A stretch of 64,000 nucleotides of DNA from Neocallimastix lanati (nom. inval.) (Eukaryota > Neocallimastigomycota > Neocallimastigomycetes > Neocallimastigales > Neocallimastigaceae). Within the stretch, counting starts at the first letter, position 1. Every line of letters starts with the position of its first letter. The notes under the pieces are model-generated. The model saw nothing but the letters and a program-made list of their open reading frames with translations, searched no databases and was not told the origin of the DNA. Made by a program: the position numbers and the translations under genes. Where the stretch lies: NCBI GenBank assembly GCA_016946835.1, contig JACVTC010000001.1:418501-482500 (forward strand). The letters run 5' to 3'. Below are positions 13,147-25,569 of the stretch, one piece after another.

Positions 13147-13997
13147 TTTTGATATATAAATTTTATTATTATTATTATTATTGTTATTATTTTTTAAATT
13201 ATTATTGTTATTGTATTTATATTATTATTGTTATTATAATATTATTATTTTATTGTTGTTGCTGTTATTGTTGTTATTGTTTCTTTTATATTATTACTTT
13301 ATTATAATTATATTATTGTATTAAATATTATATAAATATTAAATATTTTTTTTTTGTATTTTATACTATATTATCTAAACTCTATATTTTAATTTAATTA
13401 AATTATTTTTGTTTATAACTTTTAATATTTATATTTTTTTTTATTTTATTTTATTTTATTTAATTATTAAATAATTGTTTTAATAAATAATGTTTTTTTA
13501 AATAAAGTCAATTTAATTGTATTAATACATATTTATTTAGAAAGGTTAATTCAATTATATTAATATAGTTTTATTTTAACCTTTAAAGTTTTAAGTAATA
13601 TTTCAAAAATAGGAATATTACAATTAATATATATTACATTTCATTTCATTTATTTACTATTTTATTTTTTCCTTTCCTTTATTATTTTCAGCTTTTTTTT
13701 TTTGTATCTTTATTTGAATTAAAATTAGAAGAAAAGAAATTTTTTGAAAGGGAAAAATAATAAAATAAAGAAAATAAAGAAAAAATAAAAAAAAATATTT
13801 AAAAAAAAAATAAAATTAAATAATAAAATTTTTTTTTTTTTAATAAAACTCTTATGAATTTTTAGTCAATAAAAACAAAAATTATTGGTTTAATTTTTAA
13901 TTATTTTATACTGAATCATAGTTTTGTATTTATGCATACGAAGAAAAAAAAAAAAGAAAAAAGTTGATGTTTAATTATGGAAAAAAAAAAATTATAC
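13147..13997. other. AT-rich region upstream of second 7TM gene
   Basis: No gene is visible. A TTATTG/TTATTA trinucleotide-rich stretch occupies about 13165-13315 directly upstream of the start codon of the minus-strand 7TM gene and probably overlaps its promoter or 5' UTR. Confidence 0.45.
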
Positions 13998-14029
13998 ATA
14001 TTTATATATCTATATATTTATATTATTAA

Positions 14030-14345
14030 TAAATACTTTTTTTATTATTATCTATATTATTAATAAATACTCTTTTATTTATTTATTATTTATTATTTAT
14101 TATTTATTATTCAATTATTTATTATTTATTATTTATTATTTATTATTTATTATTCAATTATTTATTATTTATTATTTATTATTTATTATTTATTATTTAT
14201 TATTCAATTATTTATTATTTATTATTTATTATTTATTATTTATTATTTATTATTTATTATTCCATAATTTATTATTTATTATTTAATTATTCCATTATTT
14301 ATTATTCCATTATTATTTATTATTCCATTATTTTTATTATCTTTT
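14030..14345. repeat. TTATTTA satellite, inverted orientation
   Basis: It begins with two copies of a unit reading TATTAATAAATACT, then long runs of TTATTTA with TTCAATTATTT variants. This is the reverse complement of the satellite at 15300-15715, so the two blocks face each other across about 1 kb. Confidence 0.85.
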
Positions 14346-15299
14346 TATTAATTATAATTATCATATTTAATTACAATATATATGTAAATATATATTTTTT
14401 TATTTTATTTTATACAATTATTTTAATAAATGGAAATAGACTTCTTCAGAGTGACAGATGATGTAAAGGAGTAACAGAATCTTTCATCTTTTGATGTATC
14501 TTTTAATATTAATTTATTTTCTTTTTCAATTTATTATTAAAAAATAGTGAAGTGAAGAGCATTTTAATGATTCTATTTTATAATCATAGTAATAATAATA
14601 ATATGATATGATCATTTATGATATAAAATTATACAATATTAAAATTCATTTATTTATCTATTTATTTATCTATTTATTAATTTAAAGTCATCATGAATTA
14701 AACGTTTCTAAAATAAATGAAAATAAATATAAATAAATAAATAGATTGATAAACAACAAAAACAATAAAAATATTAAGTATTTAAAATATATATCTATAT
14801 ATATTTATATATATCTAAATATATATCTAAATATATCTATATATATTATTTTTTATTTTTTATTTTTTATTTTTTCAAAACCTTTCACGAATTTTTTTTT
14901 TTTAATTTTCTGTCATCCAAATAAAAAAATTTAAAATTAAATTAAAATTAAATTAAAAAATAGAAAAAAATTTTTTTAATTTTTTTAATTTTTTTTATTT
15001 TTTTAATTATTTAATTATTTATTTATTCAAATAAAAAAATAAAAATTTTTATTATTATTTAAGATTTAATATTTTTAAAAATTAAAAATAAAAATTGTAA
15101 ACAAATTTAAATTTTTATTAACCAATGAAATTATGTGAAATTAATTTAAATTTAATTAAAATTTTTTGTATAAACATTTATTTTCCATTAATATAAAGGA
15201 ATAATATACAGCAACTGTAAATGGAATATATTACTCATATAACAAAATATGAACATTTGCAATAGAAAAACTTTAAAAAAAAAAAAATGTTTTATCTTA
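14346..15299. other. AT-rich spacer between inverted satellite blocks
   Basis: No gene is visible. It contains TATC/ATATCT dinucleotide-type runs near 14780-14850 and several homopolymers. It would form the loop if the two flanking satellite blocks paired. Confidence 0.45.
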
Positions 15300-15715
15300 A
15301 TAAAAAAATAATAAATTATAAATAAGAAACAATAAATAATAAATAATAAAAAGAGTATTTATTAATAAATAATAAATAATAAATAATAAATTATAAAAAG
15401 AGTATTTATTAATAAATAATAAATAATAAAAAGAGAATTTATTAATAAATAATAAATAATAAATAATAAAAAGAGTATTTATTAATAAATAATAAATAAT
15501 AAATAATAAATAATAAATAATTAAAAGAGTATTTATTAATAAATAATAAATAATAAATTATAAAAAGAGTATTTATTAATAAATAATAAATAATAAATAA
15601 TAAATAATAAAAAGAGTATTTATTAATAAATAATGGAATAGTAATAAAGAGTATTTATTAATAAATAATGGAATAATAATAAAGAGTATATTAATAAATA
15701 AATAAATAATTGAAA
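15300..15715. repeat. Minisatellite with palindromic core
   Basis: About nine units of roughly 35-55 bp, each containing AGAGTATTTATTAATAAATA followed by AAATAAT heptamers. The 16-bp core TATTTATTAATAAATA is a perfect palindrome. Units differ in the number of heptamers. Confidence 0.85.
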
Positions 15716-16647
15716 AGTATTAATATCATGTTCATCAAATAGGTACCTTTTTCAATATTGAATAGATTAAAATCAGTTTATATATATATGAATCATTTAG
15801 ACAAAGATTAAAAAAAAAAAAAAAAAAAAACATCATTGCTGTCACTCCCTTACTGATATGAGAAGAAAGGCTCATTCGATACCTTAAAACTAGTCAGGTT
15901 TTGTTATTAATCCCTTTTTTTTTTTTTTTTTTCCTAAAGGATAGTTATTGAAGTTTATTAATGAATTTTATTACTAATTAAGTAAATTTCCATTTCACAG
16001 GTTATTCATGATAAAATAAAAAAGGAAAAATAATAAGAAATAAATTAATTGATGACAAAATATTATTTATTTATTTATTAATTAATTATTTATTTATTTA
16101 CTTTTTTTGGTAGTCTTAAGAAAAATGTGCTTTCCTATCATTTTAAATAAATAATAATCTTCAATATTTATATATTTATTATTAATAAATACATTTATTT
16201 ATTTATTTAATATTCAATTATTCCATTATTTAATATTTAATATTTATTTATGTATTCATTTATATTTATACATTTATATTTATTTATATAGATATTTATT
16301 TATTTATTTATTTAAATATTTAAAATATTATAAAAGCAAAGTAATCTCTTCACTTTTTCTAATTGAACATTGCTTTAGAATTATTCAAAATAAGGATTTG
16401 AAAAAAAAAATTTTTTTTAATACAAATTAAAACAAAGTTTAAAAAAAAAATTTATTTGCCTCAAAATGGAAATAATTATAAATTCTATGAATTAAAATTT
16501 TTATTTAAACTTCAATGAATTTAATATAATTCAAAGTTTATTTAATATAATTTAAACTTTATATAAATTAAAAATATTTAATTAAAATATAAAATAATAA
16601 TAATAACAGATAATAAAAATAATAACAGATAATAAAAATAATAAAAT

Positions 16648-16686
<39 letters not shown>

Positions 16687-17605
16687 TTATATTTAAAGTG
16701 CTAAAAATTTTCACAGTTTATTATGGTGAATTATTATTAATGAAGATGATTTTTATTAATTTCTTTATTCTAATTATTAATAATAAGTGATTGATTCTAT
16801 TCTTTTTTCTTTTTTTTTTCTTTTTTTTTTTATAAAAAAGGTTTATATTTAATATAAATTATCATGAATTTGATATAAAGCAATTAGAATATTCTAATGT
16901 TCTATCTTTTTTTCTGAACTTGAAGAGTGTCTGTTTGAATCTTCTAAAAAAAAGTTGTTTAGTTCAATGAGTCTGTTGCTTGTTTTATTTTTTAGTATTA
17001 TATTTAATTTTTTCTATGATCGTATTAATTCATTACCTTTTTTTTTTATATTTCTTATAATATAAAATATTTAATATTTAATATTAATTATTATTAAAGT
17101 TCTATTATCTAATATTTAATTTCTTTTATTTATTTATTTTCCATTACAATAAAATAATAAAATAATATAATAATAAAATAATATAATAATAAAATGATTT
17201 AATAATAAAATAATTTAATAATAAAATAACATAATAAATAATAATAATAATAATTAAATGATATAATAATAAAATGATTTAATAATAAAATAATAAAAAG
17301 TAATAAAATAATATAATTAAATGATATAATAAAAATAAAATGATAGAATCATTATGATATCATAATGTAATTGACATCAAACAATAAAATTATAATTTAA
17401 AGTTTTTTTTTCAAAAAAAAAAATAGTACAAAAACAAATCAAAATAAAAAAAAATAAAAAAAAATAAAATTTAATTACAAATTTATTTTGTATATAAAAC
17501 ATAAATATAAACCTTAATTATTAATAAAATAATATTAATGGTCATGTTAAAATAAATATAAATTATTCATTAACATGATACAATTACACGTGACAAATGA
17601 ATTAA
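15716..17605. other. AT-rich spacer left of the gypsy element
   Basis: No gene is visible. It holds TTTA tetramer runs (about 16630-16690) and a 17150-17345 block of ATAATAAAATGATTTA-like tandem units. A CACGTG hexamer occurs at 17587-17592 just outside the left LTR. Confidence 0.45.
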
Positions 17606-18110
17606 TGTGATATTCTTTATGTTGTAGCTGGTTTAATAAGTGTGTTTGAGTTATTAATAATTTTTATTAATATTTTTATTATTTTTATAATTACAATATT
17701 ATTTCTACTAAAGAAAAACAAAAACAAGAACAAGAGTTAATTATACTGTAAAGTATTAATAATATATAATTATTATAAATAAATATATATATATAAATAT
17801 ATATATAAATAAATAATAATATTTTAATATTAATAATATATAAATAATATAAACTATTATATTAATTATATATACTTTAATAATTATAAACTTTAATAAT
17901 TTAAAATAAAAAGTATAATTTTAATATTTAAGAAATATATATAAGAAATATAAATAATATATACAAAATATAAATAATATAAAATATAAATAATAATATA
18001 AAATATATAATAATATAAATTATTATAAATAATAAGATATAAATTTAATATTTGAATATACAAATATTCAAATATACAAATATGTTGCTACACATATTTG
18101 TTTTATATCA
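17606..18110 (-). repeat. 3' LTR of the minus-strand gypsy element
   Basis: In element orientation it begins TGATATAAAACAAATATG and ends AAAGAATATCACA (TG...CA). A purine-rich tract, AGCAGGGAAG (about 18115-18124, minus strand), precedes it, as expected for plus-strand priming. It is closely similar to the LTR at 24205-24674 but about 35 bp longer. Confidence 0.85.
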
Positions 18111-21100
18111 GAAACTTCCCTGCTAGAATTGAACTTAATTTCTCAAGAAATTAGTGAAATTAAATTTATAATAATTTAGATTAAAAATATTTATATTAAT
18201 TTATATTAAATTTAATAATAAAAAAAAATGAAATTTTTGAAAGATTTATAATAAAATTTGAATAATAAAAAAAATTTTTTTTTTTTTTTATATAAAAAAA
18301 TTAAAGATTTTTGAAATTTTAACTTGAAATTTCATTCATTAAAAGGTAATATATTTTTAATATGGACGTTTCTTTCCAATTTTTGTACCGTCCATAGCAT
18401 CCTGTAATTGAACTATATTCCAAGATATGTCCTTAATTATATATGAACCAAGGAAATACGGTTCAAGTTTAGTTCGTTGGTGATTTCTTATCTTTACTAA
18501 ATCACCAATTTTAAAATTTTTCTTATTTTCCATACTTTGTTGAGCTTGTCTTAGAGTTTTCCAATAATGGATTGTTCCAAGCATTTTTTTTGTTGCTTTT
18601 TCAACCCATTTAGCATGCTCAACAAACCTTTCCATTAATATTTCGTTCATAGTTCTACTATTATCTTCCAAAATTGAATTTCTTAAATTTATATCTATAG
18701 GTAGTAATTCCTTACGTCCATATAAAAGTTTAAAACTTGAATAACCCGTTATAGCAGATTTATTGGTTCTTAGAGCCCATAAAGCCAGCGGTAACAAAAT
18801 ATCCCAATGTTTGTTATCATTCGAGAAATTTCTTAATTGCTTTCCTATTTCTCTATTTCTGTTTTCCACTAATCCATTCGATTCTGGATGATATGTGCTA
18901 ACAAAATGAACGTACACATCATATAGATCTAAAAATATTTTAGTATAATCAGCAGTAAACTGTACACCATTATCTGTAATAATTAGTTCTGGTATACCAT
19001 GTCTACTAAAAACTCTTCTACTAAGAAATTTGTTACGTCCTGTGAAGTAGTAGTACGAAGTGGTTTAGCTTCTACCCACTTTATAAAATAATCTATGCAA
19101 ACAATAATATATTTATTACCTTGTTGTGTTTCTTTTAGGGGTCCAATAATATCTAAACCAACTCTAACAAAAGGAACTTCTACAGGAGTTCCATATTTTT
19201 CTGTTGGTTTCGGCAATGGCTCAGAACGATTTAGTTGGCATATTTTGCATAGCGAAATATATTTTTTTACATCTATTATTAAATTTTTCCAGTAATACTT
19301 TTCTTTTATTCTTTCGTAAGTTTTCTGAATACCTTCATGACCCACTCTATGTTCTTTAGTAATATTTTTAATTTTTTCATAGGGATCATCAATAATTTTT
19401 CTTAATTTATTATCATCTCTAAAATATAATTTATTATCAATTTTAACTATTTTTTCGGTTAAAAATTTATACATAAATTCAGAAATGAATTTTTCGTTCT
19501 CCTCCTGGGTGAGAATGGAGCTATCAATAGGTGAATTATTAACAATGGAGGAATCAATGGAACTATTAGAATTGTTAACAGAAGTGAACAGAATATCGCT
19601 ATTAAGAAGAGAATTAGAACTAATACAAACATTAGTAACAGAGAAGTCTTTACGAACAACTCTAGACAATGCATCAACAATCAAATTAGCTTTACCAGGG
19701 TGATAAACAATATCAACTTGAAGTTTACTAAATTTATCACACCAACGTTGATGTTTAAGAGTATTCGGCTCACAACTTTTAATAATAGAAACTAAAGGTT
19801 TGTGATCAGTATATAGAATTGTTTTGAATGGATTACCTAAAATATAATGTTCGAATTGGACTAAGTAATAATAAGTAGCGATACCTTCAAGTTCAGTTGT
19901 AATAATTTTTTTTAGATTTTTTTAAACTTCTACTAACAAAATAAATTGGGTGTTCAATATTATCATCATAAAGTTGTAAAAGAACACCACCAATACCATA
20001 ACCACAAGCATCCGAACGAATAATAAAGGGAATATCAAATTTAGGGTAACAGAGGATAGGGGCACTGATTAAACAATTCTTTAATAATTGAAAGCTATTG
20101 TTTTGAGAATCAGTCCAAACAAATGGAGTATTCTTCCTTAACAAAGAACAAAGAGGTGCAGAATTAGCAGAGTAATTGTCAATGAAATTTCTATAATAAC
20201 CAGTCATGCCTAGAAAAGAACGAAGTTCATATACATTAGTAGGAGGTGTCATATTCATAATGGAAAGAGTTTTCTTATCTAGAGGAAGTAAACCATCAGT
20301 AGTAACTTTATGACCTAAAGCTTCAATTTCTGTTTGACAGAAATGACATTTTTCTATGTTTAATTTTAAATTATATTTTCTTAAAATATTAAAAACTTTG
20401 GAAAGATGAATTAGATGATTTTCAAAACTATCGGAATAAATAATAATATCATCTAAGTATATTTGAACGCAATCATTAATTAAATCAAAGAGGATTCTGT
20501 CCATTTCACGCTGGAAGGTAGCAGGCGCGTTAGTTAAACCAAAGGGCATAACTTTAAAATAGTAATTACCAAATTTCGTTGTAAAAGAAGTTTTTTTTCC
20601 ATATCTTCAGCCCACATAGGAATTTGATGGTAACCACTAAATAAATCAATAGAAGAAAATATTTTTGCATCTTTCAAAGCATCAAAGATTTCACGAATTT
20701 ATGGGAGTGCATAGGCATCTCCAATAGTAATATCATTCAACTTCCTAAAATCAACACAAAGACGCCATTTACCATTTTTCTTTAAAACTAAAACAACAGG
20801 AGAAGCCCATGGAGAATGAGAAGGTTCAATTAACTTTTTCTCCAATAATTTACGAAGTTCTTCCTTTAAAGCATTAGATTGAACCTGAGAAATTTTATAC
20901 GCCTTTTGCTTAATTGGCATAGAGTTTTCTTCTAAAAATAATAATATGATGAGGAAATAATTTAGAAGGTTCCAAATCATCAGAAGAAATGGTAATAATA
21001 TTATCAAATTTTTTTAATAATTTACAAAATTTTTTATAATCTTTTTTATTTTTAAATTTTAATTGATTAATAATAGAATTAATTACATCATCTTTTTCTT

Positions 21101-23716
21101 TAGCACTAATATTAGAATTAGATTCATTAGCATCAACAAATAAAGTAGCCTCAACAATATCAATTTTTGGTTCAGGAGAAACACATAATAAAGACTGAGA
21201 ACGGAAAGTATTTATATCTTCTATATTACTAATAGGTACTAATTTATCGTCCATATTCATATATGCAAGAACTTTATGAATTGTGTTAATAAGAATCCTG
21301 TTATCAGATTGTGTTTTAAGAGAAATAATCGCATCATAAAAAGGATCGTCTTTATCGGAAATTTTAAAATCAGTAATAAATTCAACAGAACCCAGTTTAA
21401 CAGCTAAGCGAACAATATCATAAACACGACTTATATCATCAACCATCGCTTGTCTAATTGTACTTTTATTATGGCCAATAATTTGATAATTTTTAACAAA
21501 TTTATTTAAAAATTTATGTGATATTAAATTTGCATTACTACACGCGTCTATGAAAATTGAAGCAGGATAGCCATTAATATATCCACGTACAACTGCAACA
21601 TCATGTTCGTGTATAAATATTATTATTTTTATTATTTAAATTATTAGCTATTTTACTATTATAATTAATATCACTATAATTTTCATTGTTACTACTATTG
21701 GTACTATTATTATCGTTATTATTATAGTTATTATCTATAGTAGAATTAGTAGCATTAATGATATTTTCATTATTTTGCTTTGAATTCTTAATACCTTTAA
21801 TTAATTCATCTTTGGAAATTTTTGAAATGTTAAGGAGTTGTCCAATTGTAATATTTGCTGGAATATTTAATAAATCTTCACAAATATTATATTGCTCGCG
21901 GTTTCTCATCATCTGTATGGTAGGTTTTTGTTTCTTTTCTTTTTCCGTTAAATTTTCATTCTTCATTTTGTCCATATTATTAACATTATTAACTGTCTTC
22001 ATATTATTAATTTTATTACTTGAATCATTATCATTAATTTTATTTTTAATTCTTTCTCTTTGCTGTGCGTTATTATGAACTTCATTTTTTTTTATTTTTA
22101 TTTTCATTATTATTATCAATTTTAATATTATTGTTAAGGACTTTTTTATTTATTCTTGTAGGTTTAATAATTCGTTTGTTATTTATAATATTATCAGTGG
22201 AATTATTATTTTGGATAGGATTACTAATATTATTTATATTATCAAATATTTTTTTTTGAGGAATAGTTTGTGAATTATTAATGGAAGTTTTGTCATAATT
22301 ATTCGTTATATTGCGTAACTTCTTATTAGCGTTTGTTAATATATTATTATATTTTTCATCTCTTTTTCTTTTTGCAGCAGCTATAATTTCTTCCAAATTG
22401 TTATGATTGTCGTAAGAAGATACAACATTGTCGCCATTATAATCATTATTTTTATCATTTTCAAAATAGAATTGTTCATTATTATTTATATTATCATAAT
22501 CATTATTATAATCATTATTATAATCATTATTATCATAATGGTTAAAATTATCATTATCATAATCTTCATTATAATTATTATCATAAATATTATTGTAGTT
22601 GTTATTATAATTGTTACGGTTATTACTATAATCATTATTGAGACAAACATTAGCAATATTGTTTTCACCATAATCATTATAGTTGGCATTTTGATTATTG
22701 GAAGTTAGCCTTCTTCCGTAATCTAGTTTTTTTGTATTTTGATTATTGTTTTGTTGGTATCTAAGTTGTGGGCAATACCTAATAATATGGCCAGGCTCAT
22801 GGCACCAATAACATACTTTTATATGTAGGTTCTCTAAACCCCTAGTAATATCATCAACACTATTTAAACCATTATTATTGTTAGGAGTATTATTAATATT
22901 TCTTGAAACCTTTGTATTATTCATCCTATTTAATGTATTATTATTAATATTATTATAGTTGTTATAATTATTGTTAAAATTATTACTCCTCTGTAATTCA
23001 TTATTTAAATTCCTATTTTTATTTTGTAAATTGGTATTTAAGAATGAGTTATAATTATTATTTAATTGATTAAAGTTTTGGTTGGATCTATATCTACTAA
23101 TATAAGGATAATTATTTTGGATATTATTATTGTTAAATTTTCTACCCTTTTATATTGAGCGACTTCCAAGTTTTATTCTTTCTACTTTTTCTGCAATTTT
23201 ACAAGCAGTCTTGGCTTCTTCATAGGCTACCTTTTCATAAATATCAGTTCGACTACGTATAGAATTCTCGTAATCGTAGACTGATAATTTTGCTTTATTA
23301 TCTGTAGAGAGCTGGCAGTAGTAATCCAAGTACCTATCGTTAAATTCCCTGACACTTTCATTTGGCATAATTAGTAAAGTTTTTAATTCCCTAAATCTTT
23401 CATCTTCGTTTAGATGATACCTTTCCAGGAGGATATCTCTACAACTCTTCTAAATTTAAAATTCTGTTGGCTTCTACGAATTTGTCGCTCACAATTTTGG
23501 TGGCTTCTTCTTCAGTTCCTGCCAAAATGAATTGAAATTTTTCTTCGTCATCAGTAACCTTTTCCATCTTTAACCAATTTTTCATAAGAATGTACCAAGC
23601 TTTTACATTCTTATTATTTCCACCTATAATTGGTAGTGGAATTTTTGTTCCTTCACGGTTGGAGCTCATCTTCATATATTATTAAATGAATATATTGTTA
23701 TATATATATATATATA

Positions 23717-23776
<60 letters not shown>

Positions 23777-24180
23777 CTTTTAAAGTTAATAATTAACAAC
23801 TATCTACTAAGATATACTAAGATAAATTATTTCCTAACCCTAAAATTATATTATTATTAATTAATAATTATTTCCTAATTAGTAAAAATTTTATTTACAC
23901 TAATTTTTGCATTAAACAAAAATTAATTATTAAATTTTAAATATGAAATTTATTGATAATATTGTAGTATATGAATATAGGTTAATCGTTTTTATTCTGG
24001 TTCGATTTCCCAGTCTCCTACTTCATATTTGACTACAATAACTCTAATACTAAATTTAATTAAAATGTTGAGAAACGACGTCTTTAACCTCTAAAGGCAA
24101 TTTCTCCGAAATCTAACTAAATAATAAATATTAATTACAATTAATAACTATACACTAATAAACCTATTTTTAACTACAAC

Positions 24181-24196
24181 CTCACACTTCGCACCA
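24181..24196 (-). other. Primer-binding site of the gypsy element
   Basis: On the minus strand this reads TGGTGCGAAGTGTGAG, about 8 nt after the 5' LTR. The leading TGG would pair with the CCA end of a host tRNA, and GCGAAG suits an acceptor-stem 3' strand. The specific tRNA cannot be named without the host tRNA set. Confidence 0.6.
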
Positions 24197-24204
24197 ATTT
24201 TTAA

Positions 24205-24674
24205 TGTAATATTCTTTATGTTGTAGCTGGTTTAATAAGTGTGTTTGAGTTATTAATAATTTTTATTAAAATTACAATATTATTTCTACTAAAGAAAAAC
24301 AAAAACAAGAACAGGAGTTAATATTAATTATACTGTAAAGTATTAATAATATATAATTATTATAAATAAATATATATATAAATATATATATAAATAAATA
24401 AAAATATTTTAATATTAAAAATATATAAATAATATAAACTATTATATTAATTATATATACTTTAATAATTTAAAATAAGAAGTATAATTTAATATTTAAG
24501 AAATATATATAAGAAATATAAATAATATATACAAAATATAATATAAAATATAAATAATAATATAAAATATATAATAATATAAATTATTATAAATAATAAG
24601 ATATAAATTTAATATCTGAATATACAATTATTCAAATATACAAATATGTTGCTACACATATTTGTTTTATATCA
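24205..24674 (-). repeat. 5' LTR of the minus-strand gypsy element
   Basis: 470-bp partner of the LTR at 17606-18110, sharing both ends and most of the body. The outer flank begins GAATT. GAATT also occurs 2 bp outside the left LTR, so a 5-bp target duplication is possible if the LTR ends in AA/TT, but the boundary is ambiguous. Confidence 0.85.
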
Positions 24675-24694
24675 GAATTGATATAACTTTTATA

Positions 24695-25066
24695 TGTAAC
24701 AATTTATTGGCAGTGGGTTTTTTTTAAATAATAGTTGTTTAGTAAAATTTATTAATAAAATTATAATATTCGTACAATTAAAATAATAATTCTAATTCCT
24801 ATAAATTTTTACAAGAGAGTTCCTCTATTTCTAATATAAATAATCTAATCTATTTATAAGAAATAGGTATTATATTAATTATATATTCTAATCTATAGAA
24901 CTATATAAATTTTATATGAATTAAAGTATTATAATTATTATAATTATGATAATACATATTGAAATAAAATAAAATAAAATAATTATCAAAAAAGATATAA
25001 ATTTAATATTTAATAATTATTATTAAATATACAAATAGGTTACTACACATGTTTTGCTTTATATCA
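24695..25066 (-). mobile_element. Solo LTR related to the gypsy LTR
   Basis: A TG...CA unit whose right end (ATACAAATAGGTTACTACACA to TATATCA) matches the right end of the adjacent gypsy LTRs while the left part has diverged. Its right flank also starts GAATT, like that of the neighbouring LTR. It lies 20 bp from the gypsy element. Confidence 0.55.
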
Positions 25067-25569
25067 GAATTAATGGGATTAAAACAAATATATTATAAAA
25101 CATAAAATTTATTAAGTAATAATTTTTTTATAAACATATATTTATATAAAAATTATTATTTAATATATAAATAATTTATGTTTTATTTTCCCTAAAAAAA
25201 AATTATTCATTCCTTTTTAATATTGATAAATTTTATTTGTATAATATTAACACTATAGATATAATAAATTCATAATTATTTTCATATTACTTTTTTATGA
25301 TTCATATTTTAAAATAGTTAATTAAAATTATAAGAATACTTTATGAATCAGTTTATGAGTTAAAAGTATATAAATAAATTGTATTTCATTTGTTATTAAA
25401 ACAATTTTTTTTATTTCTCTTGACTGCATCTCGGCTTTATCTTCTCAAAAAAAAAAAAAATAAAATAAAATAATATAAAAAATTGGAATGCTTTTTTTTT
25501 TTATTTATGTTTTTTAATTTTTAATAAAAATCATAGGTGAATATTACTTAATACAAAATAAAAACTATT
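25067..25569. other. AT-rich spacer
   Basis: No gene or recognised element is seen. One less AT-rich patch (about 25420-25450) is too short to interpret. Confidence 0.45.

Larger units (their letters stand above)
17606..24674 (-). mobile_element. Ty3/gypsy LTR retrotransposon, broken
   Basis: Minus-strand element of about 7.07 kb with an LTR at each end (17606-18110 and 24205-24674). Parts in order of its transcription: gag (about 23.7-22.1 kb; zinc knuckle CYWCHEPGHIIRYC near 22.8 kb, followed by a long Asn/Asp-rich stretch), protease region near 21.6-21.5 kb, RT (RKLNDIT near 20.75 kb; YLDD near 20.46 kb), RNase H (SDACGYGIGG near 20.0 kb), integrase zinc domain (GHEGIQKTYERIKEKYYW near 19.3 kb), integrase core (DIIGPL near 19.15 kb; HPESNGLVENRNREIG near 18.9-18.8 kb). 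No chromodomain is seen. It has several breaks and is not functional as it stands, but its domains and LTRs remain easy to recognise, so it is younger than the fossil at 6.7-8.1 kb. Confidence 0.9.

Noticed and set aside
15300-15715. Regularly spaced repeats resembling a CRISPR array
   Set aside because: The spacers are themselves heptamer repeats, the setting is eukaryotic, and no cas genes are present.
22403-22708. A plus-strand open frame of Ile/Val runs
   Set aside because: It is the reverse complement of the Asn/Asp-rich Gag region of the minus-strand gypsy element.
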